Assembly: GCA_016186795.1 (NCBI GenBank)
Contig: JACPKY010000001.1
Coordinates: 129,781 to 193,780, forward strand
Direction of reading: 5' to 3'
Origin: Candidatus Gottesmanbacteria bacterium
GTDB taxonomy: Bacteria; Patescibacteria; Microgenomatia; 2-02-FULL-39-11
Length of the DNA stretch: 64,000 nucleotides
The position numbers and the translations under genes were made by a program. Under the pieces are notes generated by a model. It worked only from the letters and a program-made list of their open reading frames with translations, was not told the origin of the DNA and did not search any database. This document shows, one piece after another, positions 26,301 through 33,532 of this stretch; position 1 is the stretch's first letter; each line of letters starts with the position of its first letter.

Positions 26301-28484
26301 TGGTGTATTTGTGGGAATACAACTGGCTGGCGCAATAGTAGGTGTAGCACCGGCTTGTGTCGTCTCTATATAGGGTGTAAAGTGGAAATCGACTATATCT
26401 GCACCCCAACTCGTCCCGCTATTGTTGGATGTAAATGGTTGCCCGGACGGATTGGCATAACAGCTGCTACTATTTGAAAACTGCCATGAGTAGGATCCAC
26501 CGGTATTGGAAAGAATAAGAGCGTAAAGTTGGCCTTGCTGTATAGAAACTGCGGGAGAAAACGTAAATATATTTCCGCAAAGAACATTTGTGGATGCTAT
26601 ATCTGCCCCTGTTGGATATCCATTGAGAGTTGCACGAAGATGAAGGGTCGTCGTACCAGCGCCTCTAGTGCCGGCAATAGCAACATGTGTGAGAAACCCG
26701 GATTTGGTTGGAACAAACGTTTGCGCCTTCCAGACAGTATTTGTTACTTGTGTTGTAGATGTGGAAACTGATGAGCATGCCTGATCTTGAAATGTATATG
26801 AACTGCCAGTTGGGACAACTGAAGCAGTCGGAGTAGGTGTACGAGTTGGAGTGGGAGTTCTAGTAAGAGTAGGAGTAGGGGTAAAGGTAAGAGTAGGAGT
26901 ACTAGTGGGATTTGGGCTAACTGTATTGGTAGGTGGCGCAATGGCGGAAATGGCAGCATTGGCATTTACTTTTCCTTTTGACCAATATGTTCCTGTACCC
27001 AATATTGAATCTGCTGTATTTTCCAAAACATCCCTAACTCCTTGATTGGAAAAATTTGGGGAAAGATGCCAAATGAGTGCGGCAATCGCTGAAACAAAAG
27101 GTGTGGACTGAGATGTCCCGGCTGCCCATGCATAAGATTCAGCATACAAAGGGTCATAGTTTGTAGAAAAAATACAGTCAATATAATTATCTATAGTACA
27201 ATCGCCCCCAGGAGCTGCTACATCAACCCAAGATGCGCTATATTCAGAATATGATGCTTTCTGCCCATTTCTATCCGTTGCTGCAACAGCAATCACTTGG
27301 GAATAGGCTGCAGGATACATTACAGGATTTGTTGAGTCACAATTGGGATGATCGGAAGGATTTCCACAGTTTCCCGCTGCTGCAACAAGCAAGAATCCGG
27401 CATTCCAAGCACGCCCAATAGCACTTTGTATTGAAACTGATGGATATTCTCCCGCAAGACTCATATTGATAACAACTTTTTTCCCTGAGTAAGCTGATAT
27501 AACTTGATCAATCCCGGCAACCAATGATGAGGTAAAAACCGAACCGTATTGATTGGCAACTTTTACTGAAACCAGTTTTGTCTCAAAACCTGTTCCGGCA
27601 ATACCAATTCCATTATCGGTCAGAGCAGCCGCAATTCCTGCAACGTGCGTCCCATGCCATAAATCGTCGCCACCGCCTGAAACACACGGTAAAGAAATAC
27701 AGTTATACCAGGCAAGAACCTTCGAAGATATATCCGGATGAACCGTACTTATGCCCGAATCCAGAACTGCAATTAAAACGTTGCCCGAACTATCTCCCCG
27801 CGTTTTATCCCAAGCATTAAAGGCAGAAATATCTGGAAGTGCCCATTGGTATGAATTTATAAACTCATCATTGGGTAAATAGGATGTATGAAGAATGTAG
27901 TCTGGTTCAGCATACTCAACCTCGGGAAGAGTTTTATAGTCAGCAATTACTTGAGAGATATCAACGTCTTGAGAAAGTGGTTGTTTTGCGATAACGAGCT
28001 CTTCTCCTTGCAATGCCGATTCGATCAGTGAATTTCTTTCTTCAACTTTGGTGATTGCCGCAATTTTTTCTTCCGGAAGCTTCCCGCCTGTTAAACGTGT
28101 GCCAAAATCAGTAAGTTCCTGAATTGCTGCGCCAAGGAGAGTACTTCTGGTATTTTCTCTTTGAGAAGCAATTCGATGTAAAGCAGAAAGCGACTGGCCT
28201 GATTTGTATTTTACAATTACTCGATCAGTGGCATAGGGAATACCTCCAGTTTCGGAACTTGCCGAATGAAAAAATCCACCTTCAGGAATTTGTTGTGAAG
28301 GTGGCAGGGGTTTTTTAGGTTTAGAAGTCGGTTTTGCTTTGGCTGGTGGTCTAACTGTTGGTTTTGAGGTAGGTGCTTTCGATGGCGAGGGATTTTGTGC
28401 AGAGACTTCTGATGTATAAAAATTTAACAGGATTCCCGCACTTACAACAAGAACTATGCCGAAAATCCAAGGCAGTTTCCGCAT
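23337..28484 (-). CDS. Giant secreted subtilase with C-terminal dockerin
   Basis: 1715 residues. Order: signal/anchor helix (about 5-25), Pro/Lys/Thr linker, I9-like propeptide (about 78-195), S8 subtilase domain with Asp242 (AVLDSG), His277 (HGTHVAG) and Ser458 (GTSQSTP). Long TPTPTRTPTP linkers then separate a jelly-roll-like domain, a large domain with HDMGHRAE that may bind metal, an Ig-like domain, a Cys-rich module and another beta domain. The last 55 residues form a dockerin with two Ca2+ loops (DANGDNRVDGVD and DFNGDGKVDQND). The start at 28484 is chosen because a TATCAA box ends 9 nt upstream; the longer GTG start overlaps that box. It likely digests external protein while docked to the cohesin partner. 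Confidence 0.88.
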   Translation of the reverse strand: MRKLPWIFGIVLVVSAGILLNFYTSEVSAQNPSPSKAPTSKPTVRPPAKAKPTSKPKKPLPPSQQIPEGGFFHSASSETGGIPYATDRVIVKYKSGQSLSALHRIASQRENTRSTLLGAAIQELTDFGTRLTGGKLPEEKIAAITKVEERNSLIESALQGEELVIAKQPLSQDVDISQVIADYKTLPEVEYAEPDYILHTSYLPNDEFINSYQWALPDISAFNAWDKTRGDSSGNVLIAVLDSGISTVHPDISSKVLAWYNCISLPCVSGGGDDLWHGTHVAGIAAALTDNGIGIAGTGFETKLVSVKVANQYGSVFTSSLVAGIDQVISAYSGKKVVINMSLAGEYPSVSIQSAIGRAWNAGFLLVAAAGNCGNPSDHPNCDSTNPVMYPAAYSQVIAVAATDRNGQKASYSEYSASWVDVAAPGGDCTIDNYIDCIFSTNYDPLYAESYAWAAGTSQSTPFVSAIAALIWHLSPNFSNQGVRDVLENTADSILGTGTYWSKGKVNANAAISAIAPPTNTVSPNPTSTPTLTFTPTPTLTRTPTPTRTPTPTASVVPTGSSYTFQDQACSSVSTSTTQVTNTVWKAQTFVPTKSGFLTHVAIAGTRGAGTTTLHLRATLNGYPTGADIASTNVLCGNIFTFSPAVSIQQGQLYALILSNTGGSYSWQFSNSSSCYANPSGQPFTSNNSGTSWGADIVDFHFTPYIETTQAGATPTIAPASCIPTNTPTVTPTRTPTPTRTPTPTQNPLISSTPTPFLSPTPTGQQEYVFPRVFALIYNPKVPSLNNGSLIDYYNWNNPYEQIDQYARELEEVSHGRVKYQIVGIRELDDMPEKQNGFDYTGETLFACLEGKGPCNEPPSNDFANYTKILLEQNICEMVNRGEIDELWITGPPRTGFFEANMAGTGAFWTNGPVVSNVNCQRPIHIMGFNYERGMDSMLHDMGHRAEAIFDRYIGYTRNSYGISWGDFRSNKHNYSSQSVFGCGDTHNPANADIDYDYANSQTVPSQCESFTSYPNLSQEAQNINCQTWGCPENSEYNYLRWMFSHVPHVSGVDSLGHKNNWWYYMTTAQVLIIPFVTAYPTFTPIPSISTSPTLTITPTHTLTPTKTPTPTKTPTPTVTRTPTQTTTPTRTPTPTKTPTPTSTKTPTPTPAPSQTLAYVRVNPEIISVDLGGSPVNISALAYDINSQPIFSGVTYEWGISSREPFAIGTLTRTSGDLTSFIPQESGNGDIFVIARLGQNSAITSIPVTVIFVSPPTLTPTPSPVTNLSCNNYCTSDSECTSFYCDPFVLQCRNNVCPDDSLCTCSPSIAPSVTPSSTPTPTRTPTPFLTVTSSPTATPTRTPTPTRTPTPTSTRTPTPTATATPTVTITPTKTPSPTPTRTPTPTVTPTRTPTPSLTATPTPTRTPTPTATPTATRTPTPTATKTPTPTVTRTPTPSPSLVALGSVVGKIRETRRIIDTNTIVNESLTESGVSSFQDIIFWGHRPPVCTGVSQSQDLQVSYQLGGTRNSEWICQKPQTRFLPRSDMVYKTEYFRIDEKNPGRVSITFTPPNGFVCTGWVVRYPKKEYPNRAGNGKTDGTCQPNIFVAINDKNYLNSPENTLQGTHLWFYIKRGSSAGSTFLPESSVASPTPTRIPTVIPSPTVRSQGIPSATSTPKPQVLGDANGDNRVDGVDYTIWLRNNGRTTTRGHQDGDFNGDGKVDQNDLKILLDAMEF

Positions 28485-28524
28485 AGTTCTACTTTGATAC
28501 ACTTACAAGGGGAAGTCAAGGAGA

Positions 28525-28544
28525 GTATTTCACATGTGAAATAC
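28525..28544. promoter_or_regulatory. Perfect 20-bp palindrome between argS and the subtilase promoter
   Basis: GTATTTCACA joined to its reverse complement TGTGAAATAC. It lies 1 nt after the argS stop and just upstream of a TTGACT box for the subtilase gene. It could be an operator of the subtilase-cohesin operon or a weak terminator of argS; no U tract follows. Confidence 0.55.
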
Positions 28545-28545
28545 T

Positions 28546-30516
28546 TCACATTCTTTCGACTGTTTCGATTCCGAGAAGATATAATCCCTTATTAAGAATG
28601 TGGGCAGTTGCGGTTGTTAGGAAAAGACGAAATTCTGTGCTAGTGGATCCGCTCTTATTACCAGAACCAAGAATGGAATGTTTATTGTAAAAGACATTGA
28701 ATTTTCCGGCTATTTGAAATAAATATGAACACAAAAGGTTTGGTGAAAGAGTCTCTGCGCTCCCAAGGACAACTTCGGGGAAACGGTAAAGAGTACGAAG
28801 AAGAACTTCTTCTTCTGTGTTTAATTCCAGAGAAGATAGTTTCAGAGAGCTTTCGTCAATTTGCGACTTTGATTTATTGGCACTTTTCCACTTGCGAAGG
28901 ACACTTTTGCACCGGGCGTAGGTGTAGAGAAGGTAGGGACCAGAATCACCATCAAGTGAGACTGATTCCTCAAGATCAAAGGCAATATCGATCTTGGGAT
29001 TGACCCGAAGCATCGAATATTTCACCGCCGCGACCGAAACTTTTTCTGAAATATCTGCTTTGTTTCCTTCTCCTTTTCCAATTTTGGATTTCTCCATAAT
29101 TTTCAATATCTTCTCTTTTGCTTCATCGAAAAGAGAGTCTGCAGTAATTACCTGACCGGTGCGAGATGACATTTTGCCGGATTTCAGGTGAACCATACCA
29201 TAAGCTAAATGAAAATGCTTGCCTTTGTGACGAGGGAAAAGTATCTCGGTTGCTTTGTATCCGATTTGGAAAAAATTACTCTGCTCATTGGCGACGTTAT
29301 TTATAGAAAGATCATAGGGAAAGGTATTATATTCAAGCTCTTCCAAAGCTACTTCTTTCCCTTCGTAGGTGGCATAATTTTCGGAAGTGACAAACACGCA
29401 GTTATTCAACCCGTACTTTTTACCAGGAAAGTAAATTGATCCGTCCTTATCTTTGATAAAAATCCCACTCTTTACAGCCTCAATTACAAGTTCCCTCCCT
29501 TGCCTTTCTACTTCACTTTCAAAAAAGAGACGGTCAAAGTAGGTGCCAACTCTTTTATATATCGAGTCAAAGTACTCTAAACTCCAGCCGCGAGTTTCCT
29601 CCCAGAGGGCAACACTTTTTGGATCTTCATAAATGGCTTTATTCATACCAATGATCTCTTTCTGAACCTTCTTGTCTTTTTCATATGCTTGACTCCCCTG
29701 CGCATACGCCCGACCCAAGAATTTTGCCTTTTCACGGGGTGTGAAACGGCGAATATGATCTAATTCAATCTTTTCACGCTCAAGAATCTTTTTAACGCCC
29801 CAGATTGCTTTGGCAACATGAAGGCCAACATCTCCTTCATAGTTTGCCCTAAATACTTCTGTTCCAACCGCTTCCAGTATCCGAACCAGTGATTCGCCAA
29901 TACTGATGTTTCTGAGATGCCCGATATGGAACTCTTTCAGAGTATTGGGATGGGCAAATTCAAGAAAAATCTTCTTGCCTTCTAACACGTGAGCAAGCGG
30001 TATCGTGGTAAATTTGGTTGATTTATCAGCCTTTTTGTAATTTAGCAGTTGAGAAATTAGAGTGATAAATACCTCTTTGCGGATCCAGAGGTTAATGAAT
30101 CCCGGGCCCGCCACATCGGCCTTTTCCAATATATCCCTATATGTCAGTTTTCCCCCATTTTTCCCATTTTCCATACCTTGGAGATGAACACTATCAGATA
30201 TAAATGATGTCGTTTGATTTGTTTTGATATATTTATTGACCTGATCTGAGATTTGTTTTGCTAATTCAAGAGGACTCTTCTTCAAAACTCCGGCCAGTCG
30301 GAAGGCTACGTTTGTTGAATAATCCCCATAGTGGAAACTACCGGGATGCTCAAGGTGAATTGAAAAACTCTTCACTTTGGATAAATTTTCTGGGAAGGCC
30401 GTCACAACAACCTGTTTTACCATATCTCCAAGCAGAGCAACGTATGATGGTTCTTTTTCCCAATCAAGATTGGTAAAAAGCTTTGGTCTATCTAAAGGTG
30501 ATTTTTGATCCTTCAT
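28546..30516 (-). CDS. argS: Arginyl-tRNA synthetase
   Basis: 656 residues, class I synthetase. The HIGH motif is at 197-200 (NTLKEFHIGHLRN), the KMSKS-like loop is GKMSSRTGQ, and the C-terminal DALR-type anticodon-binding domain ends the protein (from LYRFPEVVLGS on). It charges tRNA-Arg such as the one at 2802. The gene follows the cyclase gene by 15 nt, so it may be read from the T-box-controlled promoter, although a TATGAT box in the gap could start a separate mRNA. Confidence 0.97.
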   Translation of the reverse strand: MKDQKSPLDRPKLFTNLDWEKEPSYVALLGDMVKQVVVTAFPENLSKVKSFSIHLEHPGSFHYGDYSTNVAFRLAGVLKKSPLELAKQISDQVNKYIKTNQTTSFISDSVHLQGMENGKNGGKLTYRDILEKADVAGPGFINLWIRKEVFITLISQLLNYKKADKSTKFTTIPLAHVLEGKKIFLEFAHPNTLKEFHIGHLRNISIGESLVRILEAVGTEVFRANYEGDVGLHVAKAIWGVKKILEREKIELDHIRRFTPREKAKFLGRAYAQGSQAYEKDKKVQKEIIGMNKAIYEDPKSVALWEETRGWSLEYFDSIYKRVGTYFDRLFFESEVERQGRELVIEAVKSGIFIKDKDGSIYFPGKKYGLNNCVFVTSENYATYEGKEVALEELEYNTFPYDLSINNVANEQSNFFQIGYKATEILFPRHKGKHFHLAYGMVHLKSGKMSSRTGQVITADSLFDEAKEKILKIMEKSKIGKGEGNKADISEKVSVAAVKYSMLRVNPKIDIAFDLEESVSLDGDSGPYLLYTYARCKSVLRKWKSANKSKSQIDESSLKLSSLELNTEEEVLLRTLYRFPEVVLGSAETLSPNLLCSYLFQIAGKFNVFYNKHSILGSGNKSGSTSTEFRLFLTTATAHILNKGLYLLGIETVERM

Positions 30517-30531
30517 ATCGGGTTTATTTTA

Positions 30532-31158
30532 TCATAGGCCCTCTACCTCAGCCACCACTCTTACCGGAACACCATCAGTAGGAGTAGATAAAGGAAAAGC
30601 AAAGACACGGAATACTTTGTGGGTAAGTCTATCGAAATTTGTCAGATTTTCCATAATAGGAATCCCTGCTCCTAGAATGATCTTGTGAATGGGAAATGGA
30701 TCTTTATCTGGACTTGGTGAGTCAATCCCGACCATCTTCACCCGTGCCTGAGTTAGTCCTTTTGCAAAACCTTCTGAAAGAACTGAATACGAGGAAAAAT
30801 AATCTTTCCTTTTCCAGTTCTTGCTATAGTCTGTCCGGATCAAAACAACTGTATCATTATATTTAGTAATATGATCTTTTATTTCGGAATGTATCGGATT
30901 TTGTCCTCGACAATCTAGGACAATTCCCTTTCCGGAAAATGTAGTTAGAGGTAACTCTGATAATGATTTTCCACCAGGAATAAAGTGTGATGGAGCATCC
31001 ATATGAGTCCCTGTGTGACCGACAAAACTGTAGGAATGAACTGAACAGCCGTCTTTTGCAATCGTAAAAATCTTCTTAATTTGAGGAGAAGGATCACCCG
31101 GAAAAACGGGAAGATTTGATGTAAATGGGAGAGATAAATCTATATACTTATATCTCAT
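30532..31158 (-). CDS. Cyclase family protein (kynurenine formamidase-like)
   Basis: 208 residues. The metal-binding motif HTGTHMDAPSHF near 55-66 and the N-terminal DLSLPFTSNLPVFPGD are diagnostic for the cyclase/formamidase superfamily (PF04199). Members hydrolyse N-formylkynurenine or related amides; the substrate is not evident here, and no other tryptophan catabolism gene is seen. The start at 31158 lies 1 nt after the stop of the EamA gene, so the two are coupled. The region between the T-box and argS forms one operon. Confidence 0.87.
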   Translation of the reverse strand: MRYKYIDLSLPFTSNLPVFPGDPSPQIKKIFTIAKDGCSVHSYSFVGHTGTHMDAPSHFIPGGKSLSELPLTTFSGKGIVLDCRGQNPIHSEIKDHITKYNDTVVLIRTDYSKNWKRKDYFSSYSVLSEGFAKGLTQARVKMVGIDSPSPDKDPFPIHKIILGAGIPIMENLTNFDRLTHKVFRVFAFPLSTPTDGVPVRVVAEVEGL

Positions 31159-31159
31159 A

Positions 31160-32020
31160 CTATACTTTTTTAAAAATAACTGTAACAAGACCTGCAACGA
31201 TTATACACCCTCCTATCCATTGTTGAAGCGTCATATTCTCTTTCAAAAATACGACACCAAGGATGGCTGCAAGAAACATCGCAGGTACAAGAAAAAACGA
31301 CCCTATGGCTCCTGGAAGGTATTTGAGACTGCTGTAGAGGAACGTAACACCGGTAAGGTAAAAAAAGCCATTCAGAAGTATGAGGAGAATGTCTCGCCCA
31401 TCATATGTAGGGAAAGTTCCACCATTTATGACAAAAGGTATTAAGAATATTCCTCCAATAAGAAAACGAACCGATGTTACAACACTTGTCGGAATTTGGG
31501 GATCTATCTTTTTTGTCATAACATCAGTAATCCCAAAAGCAAGAGTCCCAGAAACTAGCATTATTTCACCAATCCGAAAGTTAAAACGCTCCGTCTGGGA
31601 AAGAAGATAGGCTCCGAAAAGCAGAAGACCCATACCGAGAAGTTGTCGAGGTACAATAGATTCTTTTAACCAAACGTATGCGGTCAAAGTGGCAAAGACG
31701 ACTTCCAGTTGCAAAAGGAATGCTGCTTCGGAAACTGGAACAATTTGTAAACCCGATAGGGCAAAATAACCTCCTATTCCTGAAGCAAGAATTCCAAATA
31801 CCAAAAGAAGCGGAATGTCTTTTCGATTCACTTTCCTTAGAGAATACTTGGATAAAACAAGTGTAATCGGCAAAAAGAGAATTCCAATGACAAGTGATGT
31901 CCAAACCGTCACAACGAGAGGAGGAAACTTGGATACGAGGAGTTTGGCAGGAAAAAGATCGAGTGAGAAAATAATTGTTGTCAGTACTCCAAAGAAAAGT
32001 CCCTTCTGATAGTTTTTCAT
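31160..32020 (-). CDS. EamA/DMT-family permease under T-box control
   Basis: 286 residues, about ten membrane helices in two EamA repeats. Its control by a T-box riboswitch implies that it moves an amino acid or a close derivative. The start codon directly follows the U tract of the T-box terminator, and GGGAG in the 3' arm of that terminator is the only available Shine-Dalgarno site, 7 to 8 nt upstream. Forming the terminator would thus also hide the ribosome site. It heads the operon EamA, cyclase, possibly argS. Confidence 0.88.
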   Translation of the reverse strand: MKNYQKGLFFGVLTTIIFSLDLFPAKLLVSKFPPLVVTVWTSLVIGILFLPITLVLSKYSLRKVNRKDIPLLLVFGILASGIGGYFALSGLQIVPVSEAAFLLQLEVVFATLTAYVWLKESIVPRQLLGMGLLLFGAYLLSQTERFNFRIGEIMLVSGTLAFGITDVMTKKIDPQIPTSVVTSVRFLIGGIFLIPFVINGGTFPTYDGRDILLILLNGFFYLTGVTFLYSSLKYLPGAIGSFFLVPAMFLAAILGVVFLKENMTLQQWIGGCIIVAGLVTVIFKKV

Positions 32021-32229
32021 AAAAAAACTCCCGCTAAAAATAGACTACTGTCTTAAGGACGGGAGTTCAAGAGTATCTCCTCCGTGGTGCCACCTTAATT
32101 CCGGAAGGCTTCTTCCGCTCGTTTGAGACCTACTTTCCTCTGATTCGTATTACTTGAGGATTTCTTCAGTCTCCAGCTCCGAGGCTCGGTCCAGATTTTT
32201 TCATCTCTAGGTTCCTCATCAACGCTATT
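32021..32229 (-). promoter_or_regulatory. T-box riboswitch with terminator
   Basis: The conserved T-box antiterminator is complete on the minus strand: TTAAGG, bulge TGGCACC, ACG, then CGT and CCTTAA. The TGG of the bulge would pair with the NCCA end of an uncharged tRNA. The competing terminator pairs AACTCCCG with CGGGAGTT and ends in T7. A stem I base (GAGGA/TCCTC) encloses the specifier region. I cannot place the specifier codon securely; CTG, ACT and AGA all fall near the expected place. Uncharged tRNA should allow read-through into the EamA gene. Confidence 0.9.
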
Positions 32230-32235
32230 GGAAGG

Positions 32236-32264
32236 ATTGTATTGAACAATACTATTTCTGTCAA
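32236..32264 (-). promoter_or_regulatory. Promoter of the T-box operon
   Basis: Minus strand -35 TTGACA (32264-32259), 17-bp spacer, -10 TACAAT (32241-32236), with a start near 32229. Confidence 0.85.
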
Positions 32265-32311
32265 TACTGTCAGTTTTTATGTTTGAACTTTCGGATATTT
32301 TTCACTAACCC

Positions 32312-32329
32312 ATCCGCCAACTGGCGGAT
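32312..32329. repeat. Short palindrome ATCCGCCA-AC-TGGCGGAT
   Basis: An 18-bp hairpin between the FN3 gene end and the T-box promoter. A close relative (GTCAGCTGGCGGA) lies inside leuS near 51428-51440, so this is a dispersed repeat that may also act as a terminator for the FN3 gene. Confidence 0.5.
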
Positions 32330-32356
32330 AGATTATAGGCAGAATCGAGGATATAC

Positions 32357-33280
32357 TTACTGACCGGCAGGGGTTGTTGGTTGAACTTGCGCACCTCCCG
32401 TTGCCCCGGTTGGAACAACTTCCTTCTCCATCGCTTTGGGTGTGGTAGTCACTTTTGGCTTTGGTTGTGCTAAAGCTTCTTTGGTTGTCGTGATAACCTC
32501 AACAACTGGGGCTTTTGCCCAAGCAGCAACTGCTGCGGTTGTATACTGCGGTGTCCCGTTTGCTGCAACTGGTACGAGTGCGAAGTAGTACTTTACACCG
32601 GGAGTAAGGTATCCAACTGTGAACCAACGTATGTTACCCATATTCAAGAGGCCATACTGATATGATCCCGCTTTGGTTCCATATACCAGGTGATAGTTTT
32701 CGGCTCCTGAAACATTGGTCCAGTAAAGAGTTACTTGCCCCACCTTTGGACCTGCCTTGGCCCACAGTTTCTCGGCTCCAACTGGTCCGCCTGTCTTTGC
32801 CGAAACTGTTGGTTGAGCTGCCGCTTGGTCTTTTTTCACAGTCGGCGCACCTACTTTTGTATCCATCGATGCTGTTGAAACAACACCGCCTGCCGCAACC
32901 GCCCAGACTTCGCCAGAAAATGGACTTGAGGCACCATTGTGAGCTGCAATCATCCGGAAGTAGTATTTCACTCCTGGAGTAAGACTCTTGACGGTGTATT
33001 TTCTACTCATTTCACCGCCAATGTTTTCTGCTCCATATATGTATGTATTAGTCTTTGTTCCGTATGCAACACCGTAACGGTCCGCGTAGTTGACGCCTTC
33101 CCAATAGATTGTAACTTCTCCCGCTTTTGGACCTGATTTTGCCCATACTTTTTTTGGAGCTTCCGGTCTTAACCCCCCCGAGGAATCACCGGCGTACACT
33201 TTGGAAGGAGCAAGGATTGACCCAACTCCCGCAATTCCCAATATTAATACCAGGAAGGAAAATGAGTAGATTTTTTTCAT
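32357..33280 (-). CDS. Secreted protein with two fibronectin type III-like domains
   Basis: 307 residues. Signal peptide (about 1-29, ending VYA), then two homologous FN3-like domains near 43-125 and 168-245. Each has the pattern W-A-K-[SA]-G-P-K-x-G-x-V-T-[IL]-Y-W and ends LTPGVKYYF. A Thr/Pro/Lys-rich tail follows. FN3 domains in bacteria are spacers or adhesive modules of surface proteins. There is no anchor at the C-terminus. The start at 33280 is chosen because it begins with the signal peptide (MKKIYSFSFLVL); an upstream ATG adds nine residues. Confidence 0.82.
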   Translation of the reverse strand: MKKIYSFSFLVLILGIAGVGSILAPSKVYAGDSSGGLRPEAPKKVWAKSGPKAGEVTIYWEGVNYADRYGVAYGTKTNTYIYGAENIGGEMSRKYTVKSLTPGVKYYFRMIAAHNGASSPFSGEVWAVAAGGVVSTASMDTKVGAPTVKKDQAAAQPTVSAKTGGPVGAEKLWAKAGPKVGQVTLYWTNVSGAENYHLVYGTKAGSYQYGLLNMGNIRWFTVGYLTPGVKYYFALVPVAANGTPQYTTAAVAAWAKAPVVEVITTTKEALAQPKPKVTTTPKAMEKEVVPTGATGGAQVQPTTPAGQ

Positions 33281-33451
33281 ATACTTCAACTTTCTAGTAA
33301 TTTTCACAGTCTGTCAAGGACTAATTAAATATAAATAAAAATATACAAAGGTAACAAAATATATCAATCCAAATGGAAAGTCCATTTCCTTTTCCCAACT
33401 CTCTCTTGACAGCGTGAATAAATGTGTGAAATGCTAGAACCAGTAAGGAAA

Positions 33452-33529
33452 ACCTACAAAATAAATATGACCAGTTGGTAACAACAGACGGTGAACCTGA
33501 AAAGACGGTTTTCTTGTAGGTGGTTTTTT
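33452..33529 (+). promoter_or_regulatory. Attenuator-like hairpin before the PBP gene
   Basis: ACCTACAA (33452-33459) pairs with TTGTAGGT (33514-33521) and is followed by GGTTTTTT, ending 3 nt before the ATG at 33533. Inner elements ACCAGTTGGT and GACGGT could form a competing fold. A TTGACA box lies at 33406-33411 but the -10 is unclear. Confidence 0.5.
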
Positions 33530-33532
33530 CAT

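Noticed and set aside
32236..32280. Reading the T-box as a tryptophan sensor because of the formamidase-like gene
   Set aside because: No TGG codon lies at a convincing specifier position, so the amino acid is left open.
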